Assembly: GCA_963662155.1 (NCBI GenBank)
Contig: OY759271.1
Location: 39,117,581 to 39,181,580 of the forward strand
From: Lamellibrachia columna
Taxonomy: Eukaryota; Annelida; Polychaeta; Sabellida; Siboglinidae
Length of the DNA stretch: 64,000 nucleotides
Reading direction: 5' to 3'
Shown here: piece after piece, positions 13,401 through 25,900 of the stretch
Layout: the number at the start of each line of letters is the position of its first letter
How positions within the stretch are numbered: the stretch's first letter is position 1
The notes under the pieces: generated by a model
Databases searched by the model: none
Seen by the model: the letters and a program-made list of their open reading frames with translations, nothing else
What the model was told of the DNA's origin: nothing
Translations under genes and position numbers: made by a program

Positions 13401-16400
13401 CCATGTGGTGTCTATCAATGATCCGTGTAGTGTCTATCCATGATCCATGTGGTGTCTATCAATGATCCATGTAGTGTCTATCCATGATCCATGTAGTGTC
13501 TATCTATGATCCATGTGGTGTCTATCAATGATCCGTGTAGTGTCTATTCATCCTCCCCGACCCCTGTTGTTTGTTTCCCCAGGGCGTGCTGGCGGCCCAG
13601 AAGGAGTCGGAGAGCAAGGAGCTTGTGGCCAAGCTGCACCAGGAGCGCATGGACGGCACCTTCCAGAGAGACATGCTCCAGTATCTCATCCGAGACAAGG
13701 TCGACATCGACATTGATGACAGTCTACTTATGCAACACAATGGTGAGACCAACCCTGTCATTAATGAGATGGTCCCTATTGTCTTGGAGTTGGCTCAGGC
13801 CAATTGCAGCCACTTGGTCCAGTCATTACATATATAACCAGGCTCCATCAATTCATAATTATATGACATGGGGCTAGTTATGTAAGATTACCTGTATTAA
13901 GTACAGATTGGAAGGAATGTGGCTGTATCCTCAATTTATATGGAAATTCAAGAAAAAATCTGTCATTATTTATTTTGTTGGCTTATCGACCGGAATCGGA
14001 ATGCTGTATTAACCATTGAATTTTTTTACAGAATTTCAAGTCAAAAATATGAATTTCAACAAAAGGAAAATGGTTTGTCTGAATTAGGGTTGAGTCAGTT
14101 AACTAAAACCAATCCAACACTGCGTCCTCACAACAATTCACTTGTGTTCAATGCAAGCCAACGCAGTGGTTTAACCAAGGTGACAGGTGACAGGTGGCAT
14201 GACAGGCAGAAAACGTGTGATTTGGTTGGTCACAAAAACGCAGCAGAAGTTGATTTTTATCCAGACATTTCTAATGATGCAATCTTTAAACAGAAATATT
14301 CTCTGGTAGACTCGGCCTGACAGATTTGTTTTTCTAGTTGTTATTGGCAGCCGGGCTTTGTGCAGGAATGTAGATATTCATCATTCTGGCATGAATTAAT
14401 GCAGCAGGTATACAGTGGAGAAGAAATCTACATGTTTTAATTTTTTTTTATGCGGATTTATATACCTTTGTATGCTGTTATATAACTTTGTATGATCTGC
14501 TTCTAGTGTGCTCAGTTGCTTGCGTCAAACTATTAAGTCAAAGCATCATTGTTCAGCATTATGCAAAACTTGTTTCATGGAATGGTAAGCAGTTATTTCA
14601 TTTAACGTTGTATATTGATGTATTTATCCCAAACGTTGATTATTTTCCGACCACTGTTCAAGCAAGTGCTTGTTGAAGGAGGCCCTCTGAGCATGCAGTC
14701 TTGCATTATGGTAGCTGAATATGAGCAGTATGTAATAGCCACAACATGAAGCAAAAGAAAGCTTAATCTTACGCAACAAACCGAACGGAGCATATTTTGT
14801 AACTGGGTGTAACAGATGATGATGAAAATCAGAAATCCATAAGACCCACAAACAATCCTTTATGATAATTTGCTAATTATCTAATAAACAGAACGAAGCA
14901 TAATTTGTAATGGTATGACACATGATGACTGAAATCAGAAATCCATAAGACCCACAAACAATCCCTTATAATGATCAACTAATTATCTAATAAACAGAAC
15001 GAAGCATAATTTATAACTGGGTGTGACACATGATGACGGAAATCAGAAATCCATAAGACCCACAAACAATCCCTTATGATTATCTACTTCCACTGGTTTG
15101 CTGTGCAAACTCAACAGGAGTTATCTATGCAAACTGGGATATATTGATTGGATCCCGTGAGACTTGATGTAGCTGACCCTGAACAGCTAAATATTTATTC
15201 CAATAACATATGAAATAGTGGAACTCACTGAATGTTGTTTCTTGTTACCAGATAGTGACAGTGACAGTGACACGTCATCATGCTCAGCCTCCCTCATAGA
15301 AAGGTGAGTTCTTAAATTGTCACTTATTACAAGTTAATTTCTGGCTGGTTATTAAAGTGACAAACTTGTAGCTACGTGTAGCTGTCCTTTTGTTCCAGAT
15401 ACTGTAGATAGTAGATCTGTGTCAGAGTCAACCATGTTGTCATTGTTCTTTGTGTGGGTTCGAAGTAATTTCTGCTGGGGCTACCAGATATTTCGACAAG
15501 GTAACCTAGCTGGCCTAGAAGTTTGGAATTATTGCTCATCTGAGTTTGTGTTTGGTCCTATATATCAATATAGTAAAAGAATTCTTATACTGGTGTCCTG
15601 TTCAACGTAATATTTGCTTCTACTTCCAAAACTTTATAAATTTGATTCATGTTGTTGATACAGTGTAGGTAATGAGTGTATTTAAAACAAACTTTGAAAG
15701 GTTGTGTGAAGCTGTATGCTCAGAATATTTAGTTTACGTTGCTGTAAATACATGGAACTGATGGTGGACACAGCGCGCCTACTAATTAGTTAATCAAACA
15801 CTATATTGAGCTACTTAAACATTCCATCTTGGATAAAGCTGGTCAGTTTCTCTATGTTTGTAAACCTGTGTGGTTAATAACTCTATTGTCCTGTCTCTCT
15901 AGTCTTCTATAGTTGACCAAGTATTCTCCCTTTAGCCTGCCGGGAGGCACTGAGCTATTATATGGTCACTTCATTGAAACTAGTGCATTCAGCCTATGGC
16001 ATACAAACTCAATGCAATTATATCTTATCTAGTATGCATTTTACCAGTGTACATAATAATGACTCCATTTGTGACAGTGATCATGCATACATGTCATTCT
16101 GTGTATGCATGAATGTATGTATGTATGTATGTATGTATGAGTGCTTACATACATGTAACATGTGCATACATGTGTGCATACATGTGCATTCATGCATGTG
16201 TCTGTGCATGTATACATGCATATGATTGTTTAGTTAGAGTTCACTTGTCCCTTGTTGTATAAATGTAGTTATTGTTAGTTATTGTTGAACTGAATTCATT
16301 ACCATCTGGTTATAGTTGTTATGGGTGCATGTATCTTTGATATTAATGTAGTATCTTACTAAATTACTCTATGTAAATCATCAATTTCATCCCAAACTAA

Positions 16401-19400
16401 GTACATTTTAAAAAAACTTTTAAATAATTTAAGCAGTATTGCTGTCTGGAATTGTTTGCATATGTGAGATATTCATACATTTGGTATTTCATGTTTCTTA
16501 GCATGTTGCTAGCATACATATTCATAGCGTACATATTCCTAGTGTACATAATTGCTAGCTTACATATTCCTAGTGTACATATTCAGTCACTCCATTAATA
16601 CTAATTTATTTTTCTTCTTTCTTTTCCTCACTCGTCTTCGTGCGGCTTCGTCACACGCCCGGGAACTAATGAACCCTTGCTAGACCACCTAACACTGCGT
16701 GTCCTGCTAGCGACTTCTCTTGCTTTGCTGCCATTGTTTTGCTTGCTTTTGTTGCACTCAATTTCTCCTGGTCCAGTCTCTACTCGCCCTGACACCAAGC
16801 TGTCGACCAAATCCAGTTTCTCCTGGTCCTGACACCAAGCTGTCGACCAAGTCCAGTTTCTCCAGGTCCTGACACCAAGCTGTCGACCAAATCCAGTTTC
16901 TCCTGGTCCTGACACCAAGCTGTCGACCAAGTCCAGTTTCTCCTGGTCCTGACACCAAGCTGTCGACCAAATCCAGTTTCTCCTGGTCCTGACACCAAGC
17001 TGTCAACCAAGTCCAGTTTCTCCTGGTCCTGACACCAAGCTGTAGACCAAGTCCAGTTTATCCTGGTCCTGACACCAAGCTGTCAACCAAGTCCAGTTTC
17101 TCCTCGTCCTAACACCAAGCTGTAGACCAAATCCAGTTTCTCCTGGTCCTGACACCAAGCTGTCAACCAAACCCAGTTTCTCCTGGTCCTGACACCAAGC
17201 TGTCGACCAAGTCCAGTTTCTCCAGGTCCTGACACCAAGCTGTCGACCAAATCCAGTTTCTCCTGGTCCTGACACCAAGCTGTCGACCAAGTCCAGTTTC
17301 TCCTGGTCCTGACACCAAGCTGTCGACCAAATCCAGTTTCTCCTGGTCCTGACACCAAGCTGTCAACCAAGTCCAGTTTCTCCTCGTCCTGACACCAAGC
17401 TGTAGACCAAGTCCAGTTTCTCCTGGTCCTGACACCAAGCTGTCGACCAAGTCCAGTTTCTCCTCGTCCTAACACCAAGCTGTCGACCAAATCCAGTTTC
17501 TCCTGGTCCTGACACCAAGCTGTCGACCAAGTCCAGTTTTTCCTGGTCCTGACACCAAGCTGTCGACCAAATCCAGTTTCTCCTGGTCCTGACACCAAGC
17601 TGTCGACCAAGTCCAGTTTCTCCTGGTCCTGACACCAAGCTGTCGACCAAATCCAGTTTCTCCTGGTCCTGACACCAAGCTGTCAACCAAGTCCAGTATC
17701 TCCTCGTCCTAACACCAATCTGTAGACCAAATCCAGTTTCTCCTGGTCCTGACACCAAGCTGTCGACCAAGTCCAGTTTCTCCTCGTCCTAACACCAAGC
17801 TGTCGACCAAATCCAGTTTCTCCTGGTCCTGACACCAAGCTGTCGACCAAGTCCAGTTTTTCCTGGTCCTGACACCAAGCTGTCGACCAAATCCAGTTTC
17901 TCCTGGTCCTGACACCAAGCTGTCGACCAAGTCCAGTTTCTCCTGGTCCTGACACCAAGCTGTCGACCAAATCCAGTTTCTCCTGGTCCTGACACCAAGC
18001 TGTCGACCAAGTCCAGTTTCTCCTCGTCCTAACACCAAGCTGTCGACCAAATCCAGTTTCTCCTGGTCCTGACACCAAGCTGTCGACCAAGTCCAGTTTC
18101 TCCTGGTCCTGACACCAAGCTGTTGACCAAGCCCAATCTCTCCCTAGTCATGACACCAAACTGTTGACCAAGCCCAATCTTTCCCTAGTCATGACACCAA
18201 TCTGTTGACCAAGCCCAATCTCTCCCTAGTCATGACACCAATCTGTTGACCAAGCCCAATCTCTCCCTAGTCATGACACCAATCTGTTGACCAAGCCCAA
18301 TCTCTCCCTAGTCATGACACCAATCTGTTGACCAAGCCCAATCTCTCCCTAGTCATGACACCAATCTGTTGACCAAGCCCAATATCTCCCTAGTCATGAC
18401 ACCAATCTGTTGACCAAGCCCAATCTCTCCCTAGTCATGACACCAATCTGTTGACCAAGCCCAATCTCTCCCTAGTCATGACACCAATCTGTTGACCAAG
18501 CCCAATCTCTCCCTAGTCATGACACCAATCTATTGACCAAGCCCAATCTCTCCCTAGTCATGACACTAAGCTGTTGACCAAGCCCAATCTCTCCCTAGTC
18601 ATGACACCAAGCTGTTGACCAAGCCCAATCTCTCCCTAGTCATGACACCAATCTGTTGACCAAGCCCAATCTCTCCCTAGTCATGACACCAAGCTGTTTA
18701 TCAAAACTCATTAAAATTGTTTTTTCCTTGTTATATGTTTCTTCTTCAGTCGTTGCTGCCTTTTCTTCAGGGGTTTTAGTGGTGCTATGTAAAATGCCCT
18801 GTTTTAAATTCTAGTGATTAAATTTATATGTTGGTGTTTAGTGATTGCTTAATTTTATTTATCATGTGGTGGTAATTTCTGTTTTGCAGTTTTAATTTTA
18901 CTTTTTGTTAATTTTAGATGTGAATCTCAAAAGTAGTTGTGAACATGAGTACACAGCAATGTAAATGTCATAATGGTATTTTTATATGCAAGAACTTTTC
19001 AAATTGGGGACCAATATATAGCTAGCAAATTTTCTAATATATTTTTTAGTTTTTACAGATGTTATGAAAATAAGTAGAGTAGTTGTATAATTTAATACAG
19101 AGTCTTGGTATTTAAAAATAAGTAGAGTAGTAGTATAATTTAATACAGAGTCTTGGTATTTAAAAATAAGTAGAGTAGTAGTATAATTTAATACAGAGTC
19201 TTGTTATTTAAAAATAAGTAGAGTAGTAGTATAATTTAATACAGAGTCTTGGTATTTAAAAATAAGTAGAGTAGTAGTATAATTTAATACAGAGTCTTGG
19301 TATTTAAAAATAAGTAGAGTAGTTACATAATTTAATACAGAGTCTTGGTATTTAAAAATAAGTAGAGTAGTAGTATAATTTAATACAGAGTCTTGGTATT

Positions 19401-22400
19401 TAAAAATAAGTAGAGTAGTTGTATAATTTAATACAGAGTCTTGGTATTTAAAAATAAGTAGAGTAGTTATATAATTTAATACAGAGTCTTGGTATTTAAA
19501 AATAACTTTATTTATAGTATATATGTGGATTTAAGATGAAATTAATTGAAAGTGGTGGCTATTTATGCATGCATGACAAGTCTGAATTTACATTATCAGT
19601 TCCACCTTCAGCTTCAGCTTCAGATTTATATGAATGGTATTAATTTACCCCCCCCCCCCGCTGCATGTTCCCCAATTGCCCCCACATTTCCCCCTCATCC
19701 ACTTCACCTGGGCGTGCCGTGGATGCTGCTGACCTTGACCCAGCGTGACCTTTGACTTGTGCAGTGCGCTGGAGAGTCCGTCCTGCGTGCCCCACCCACT
19801 AGGGAATGCCGTCATGTTAAGTAGCACGCCGACCACGGCCCTGCCCGGCGCCCTTGGCTCTCTCGACTCAGTCAGCACAAGCACGTCAAGCCTCCCTGGC
19901 CGCAAGGACAAAGTAGGTCACCACATTTCTCAGATCGTTCTGGTATTTCGGCATATTAGTGCGGTGTTCGAAATGGTGTACACTGATTAATTGTGGACTT
20001 GTATCTATTATTTTTGTATATGTTATAATTTATATATATATATATATATTTTTAATGTATATTTGTATGTACAGGTATATGAATGTTTGCATCCCATCTA
20101 TGTATATTCTGAGTTATCAAATAAAACATATTCTATGAATTACGATATTCTTCAACCACAACTATTTTGATTACTTACTCAACATTTCGACTGCCACCGG
20201 CAGCCTTCAGCAGTAATTCTGGGATGGCTAGTTCTTCCCCTCGCGCCACTTGTCTTGGCAGGAAAGAAAATTTTTTTTAGTGATTCAGCCAGCAGACAAG
20301 GAAACCGCAACAGTGGTTATGGACACTGATGAGTATGAACAGAAAGTCACCACCGTGTTATCAGATGACAAGATGTATGTGAAGCTGAAGAAAGATCCAA
20401 TGCAAAAGTACAAGAGAAAGTTAGTGTCCGTCATGAGAAAATTGAAGGAAGATGACAAAATCGCAGAAGAACAGTACCTCTACCGACAGCTGAGAGATGT
20501 ACTGCACTCCAAAAATGTATAAACCAGACAACCCTCTCTCCAGACAACCCCCAGACAGGGTCAATAGGGTACAATGTATCAAGATCACTGGCAGACCTAC
20601 TGTGGGTAAGACATCACGACATAAACAACTTGAAGCACTTAGCTAATGAAATGGCAATTATCATGATCGAACAAGATGATATATTCCTATTACATGAAGT
20701 GGTGTCTCCTCACTAACACGCAGATCAACGAGACACTGGATATCATCAAGAAGCGACTAGAAGTTGACACAGCACTGAAACTTCGGACAAATCTAAATGT
20801 GCATGACATAATGGAGCTGCTGAAGTTCATCGTCACAACTACATATTTTAGCTTCAGGGGCACTATTTATCAGCAAAAATTTGGCACAGAAATGGGAAGT
20901 CCGGCGTCATCTGTAATTACAAATTTCTTCATGGAATGGCTGAAACAGCAAGTTATTCTCACAGCACCAATAACTTGGAAACCGAAATTATGGAAGAGAT
21001 ATGTGGACGATGTGATGGAAGTAGTGAGGAAGGGATGTGAACAAGAACTGACAGAGCATCTCAACAGCGTAGACACCACAGGCAGCATTAAGTTCACATA
21101 AGAAGAAGAGAGCTACAACTCCCTGCCCTTCCTGGACACACTTATGATACGAAAAGAAGATGGAACAGTGAAACTCCTAGTGTACCGGAAGAAGACGCAC
21201 ACAGACCAATATCTGAACTTCACGTCTCACCATCCGTTACACCAGAAACTAGGGGTCATCAAAACGTTACTGGATAGATGCAACAACATCGCATCAGAGC
21301 CAGAAGACAGAGAGAGGTGGAGCACATCACCAAAGCACTAGAAAGATGTGGGTACCCAAGTTGGACCATAAAGAAAGTGAAAGAACAGCAATCTCAGAAG
21401 GAAAAAACCAAAGAAAAGAAGGAAAAGAACACAGAGAAATCCCAAGGTATGGTCACACTCCCATATGTCAAAGGTATGGTCACACTCCCGTATGTCAAAG
21501 GTATGGTCACACTCCCGTATGTCAAAGGTATGGTCACACTCCCGTATGTCAAAGGTATGGTCACACTCCCGTATGTCAAAGGTATGGTCACACTCCCGTA
21601 TGTCAAAGGTATGGTCACACTCCCGTATGTCAAAGGTATGGTCACACTCCCGTATGTCAAAGGTATGGTCACACTCCCGTATGTCAAAGGTATGGTCACA
21701 CTCCCGTATGTCAAAGGTATGGTCACACTCCCGTATGTCAAAGGTATGGTCACACTCCCGTATGTCAAAGGTATGGTCACACTCCCGTATGTCAAAGGTA
21801 TGGTCACACTCCCGTATGTCAAAGGTATGGTCACACTCCCGTATGTCAAAGGTATGGTCACACTCCCGTATGTCAAAGGTATGGTCACACTCCCGTATGT
21901 CAAAGGTATGGTCACACTCCCGTATGTCAAAGGTATGGTCACACTCCCGTATGTCAAAGGTATGGTCACACTCCCGTATGTCAAAGGTATGGTCACACTC
22001 CCGTATGTCAAAGGTATGGTCACACTCCCGTATGTCAAAGGTATGGTCACACTCCCGTATGTCAAAGGTATGGTCACACTCCCGTATGTCAAAGGTATGG
22101 TCACACTCCCGTATGTCAAAGGTATGGTCACACTCCCGTATGTCAAAGGTATGGTCACACTCCCGTATGTCAAAGGTATGGTCACACTCCCGTATGTCAA
22201 AGGTATGGTCACACTCCCGTATGTCAAAGGTATGGTCACACTCCCGTATGTCAAAGGTATGGTCACACTCCCGTATGTCAAAGGTGTAACATAACCTGTA
22301 CAGTGGATTTAAAACACCATGAGATTGCTAAATCTGTTAAACCTCATCAAAACATCTAGAGAATACTAGTGCATCCAAAGGACAAAGTGGGAGATAGTAA

Positions 22401-22883
22401 GAAGACAGACTGTGTATACCAGGTCCCTTGTAAGAGCTGTAACCACACGCATATCGGCGAAACAGGGAGAACATTTGGAACACGTTGAACACAAGACGTT
22501 GAACACAAGAAGGAGGTTGAAAACATCACAACCAGACGATCTACCAGGGAACAGAAGAGAGTGTCAACGGTGATAGAACATAAATCTACAATAACAGACC
22601 ATGCAGACAGGAACAATTGCATCATAGACTGGGAGTGGGCAACAGTGATTGACAGAGAGCGTAACAGAAACGTAAGATGGATCAAAGAGGGTATATGGAT
22701 CCGAAAGTCATGAATCGAGATGAGGGGGGATATAGACTGAGTCACATATGGGACCGCCTGCTTGCCAAGACAACTGGCGAGCAGGGGAAAACTAGCCATC
22801 CCAGAATTCCTGATGAAGATTGCTGATGGCAGTTGAAACACTGAGTAAGTCATTTAAACAGTTGTGGTTGAAGAAAATCGTAA

Positions 22884-22943
<60 letters not shown>

Positions 22944-25900
22944 AACTTTATGAACATTTAAAAAAAAAACATATTCTATTCTTCTATAAAACTGTATTGT
23001 AAAGTGATTTTAAAAGGCCAAAGATGAAGCAGGGCTATAGCAGTATTTAGTATTACTATCATTGTTGCTACTTGTACATAGCAGTATTTGTTATTACTAT
23101 CATTGTTACTACTTGTACATAGCAGTATTTGTTATTACTATCATTGTTACTACTTGTACATAGCAGTATTTGTTATTACTATCATTGTTACTACTTGTAC
23201 ATAGCAGTATTTGTTATTCAAAATGTCTCTTACAAAGCCTGTTGCATGTAGTGTGGAACACTGTGATACAAGAAATAAGAAGTAGAGTTTAGAAAAGTAT
23301 TACCCTTTTCTTACCTATGACCGATGGAAGCATTGTTGGTTCTTGTGTGTATAGAAATGCACTTGTCAAGACAATGTTCTGCAGAGGTGTTGAAAATAAT
23401 CAACTAAAAATGTTGATATTTGTAGTAATTTTGTACTGGCAACTTTTGATGCAGGGATGCACTAACTCTGATAAAAAATTCTAACTGAAATTGTAGATAC
23501 ACTTCCTCTTGAATGTCCCTTGAACTTTGTTGTTTGTGTTTGTCAGGCACGTAGGAAGACAGCCACCCCAGAAGACCTGCTCTATGCTGGCAGGGCAGAA
23601 CCAGCCCTTCCTACCCATCCATTGGTCAAGAGCACGGAGTCGGCAGCCAAAGTCAATGGCACAACAGTTGCTATAACAACGCCATCGCCAACGACTATCA
23701 CCAATTCATTTTTGATGCCACCTCCACGGACAGTGCCTGCACGGCCTCGCGTAGCCATACCGACGGCCCATGCCAGGTGAGGTCACAGCAATGGGTGTCA
23801 CATGTCATGTACAGGTCACAGAGCACTGCCCAAGCATCACAAGATGACCAGTTATGTTATATGAATTGTCACATGTTTCCCATGCTGTCCTAAATGACCA
23901 AATGTCGCATTTGACAATTTTTTATCAGATAATTAAAAGACCTTCAAAATGGCGTAGAGCCTATCATTGTTTGATAAATACAACATATGTCAGTGACAAT
24001 CCCATTTATCCTTGAGGCAGTGTGTCATAATCTTATAATTGTATTACAATTAAATAAAGTATAAAATAAACACAATGCTTAAGTTACTATAAACTAATGC
24101 AACACAGAATACAAAATTAATGAAGCCTAACACAGTGCAGAGTACAGGGAATGTAGGAATTTCAATTTAGTACATGTCAATCAATGACACAATAATGCAA
24201 ATTTAGTTACTATTAATTAGGGGCTGTGTAAATATAGACAATTCCAGCAATAAAAAAACTGGATGTGGGTCAGTGGATGGGTTGATGGTTTATTTGGTCA
24301 GTCCTATCCAATTTATTTGGGATTTTTTGTATTTAGCCTCTTGTATTTAGCCTCTTACTATTATATAGCCCGATGTTTATGCAAAGTTGAATATATATCC
24401 TGTGAAAAGCCTCAGATGTGACATCAGTTGGGCGTGTGTGCTCCAGAGTGGAGAACGGAGCAACAAGACATGACTCCACCCCTTCCCCCTCAATGCCTTA
24501 TAAGGCCTTCACCAAGTCTAGTTGTGCCCCTGACATGTCACCAAGCATGAGACGGAAGACACCAGCGTCGTCCACTGCCGCCACGACCTCATCATCCGGG
24601 TCACTGTCTCGACACAGCTCCACGTAAGTACACTAGCGCCACCTGGTGTTTCGTTCTCAGTTATTGTCAGGTGTGCTAAGGGATGGTCTCAAAATACAGA
24701 TCTATGATTCTACATGAAATTGGTTTCATGAGGTTTTAGCAGCTGTTTTGTTTAGCATGATACATAAATTTTTTCTCTCACTAAATCAGTGTTTATTTTC
24801 ATGATGATAACATTGATAACTTTTGTTTATAAAGCACGGTATATCCAGAATAATGTTACAGTCATGTTAGCATGTGGTGTGATGGCAACAGCAGGAAGGA
24901 CGGGGACATTGTCATGAGTATTCACCGGACAATGTAATTCAAAGTTTCATGTGGTGGGGGGGTAGGGCTTCTGAGGTTAATGAAAAGATATCAGTGTTGT
25001 ATAGTGTTGTACACTGATGTTTGACATCACCCCTACTGTCTCAGTGTTGTGTAGTGTCATACACTGATGTTTGAGATCACCCCTACTGTCTCAGTGTTGT
25101 GTAGTGTCATACACTGATGTTTGAAATCACCCCTACTGTCTCAGTGTTGTGTAGTGTCATACACTGATGTTTGAGATCACCCCTACTGTCTCAGTGTTGC
25201 GTAGTGTCATACACTGATGTTTGAGATCACCCCTACTGTCTCAGTGTTGTGTAGTGTCATACACTGATGTTTAAAATCACCCCTACTGTCTCAGTGTTGT
25301 GTAGTGTCATACACTGATGTTTGAGATCACCCCTACTGTCTCAGTGTTGTGTAGTGTCATACACTGATGTTTGAAATCACCCCTACTGTCTCAGTGTTGT
25401 GTAGTGTCATACACTGATGTTTGAAATCACCCCTACTGTCTCAGTGTTGTGTAGTGTCATACACTGATGTTTGAGATCACCCCTACTGTCTCAGTGTTGT
25501 GTAGTGTCATACACTGATGTTTGAAATCACCCCTACTGTCTCAGTGTTGTGTAGTGTCATACACTGATGTTTGAGATCGCCCCTACTGTCTCAGAGTTGC
25601 GTAGTGTCATACACTGATGTTTGAGATCGCCCCTACTGTCTCAGTGTTGTGTAGTGTCATACACTGATGTTTGAAATCACCCCTACTGTCTCAGTGTTGT
25701 GTAGTGTCACACACTGATGTTTGAGATCACCCCTACTGTCTCAGTGTTGTGTAGTGTCATACACTGATGTTTGAAATCACCCCTACTGTCTCAGTGTTGT
25801 GTAGTGTCATACACTGATGTTTGAGATCACCCCTACTGTCTCAGTGTTGTGTAGTGTCATACACTGATGTTTGAGATCACCCCTACTGTCTCAGTGTTGT

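Larger units (their letters stand above)
20137..22965 (+). mobile_element. Penelope-like element with inverted terminal repeats and TSD
   Basis: Inserted in KIF21 intron 10, same strand. About 125-bp inverted ends (20137-20261 and 22762-22886), a 14-bp target duplication (aaaacatattctat at 20123-20136 and 22966-22979), an (AT)n stretch at the 3' end (22888-22940), a reverse transcriptase with YVDD, a linker, and a GIY-YIG endonuclease, in the order known for Penelope-like elements. The RT has lost DNA between its first two parts and has stops; the endonuclease has a stop. The linker carries a 27-bp array. Confidence 0.9.

Noticed and set aside
13919..14320. 133-codon + frame in intron 8 as a gene
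   Set aside because: No domain, no splice signals fitting KIF21 phases and ordinary AT-rich composition.
21394..22281. Minus-strand 295-codon frame in the 27-bp array
   Set aside because: Shadow of the repeat; the coding sense of the motif is on the + strand.
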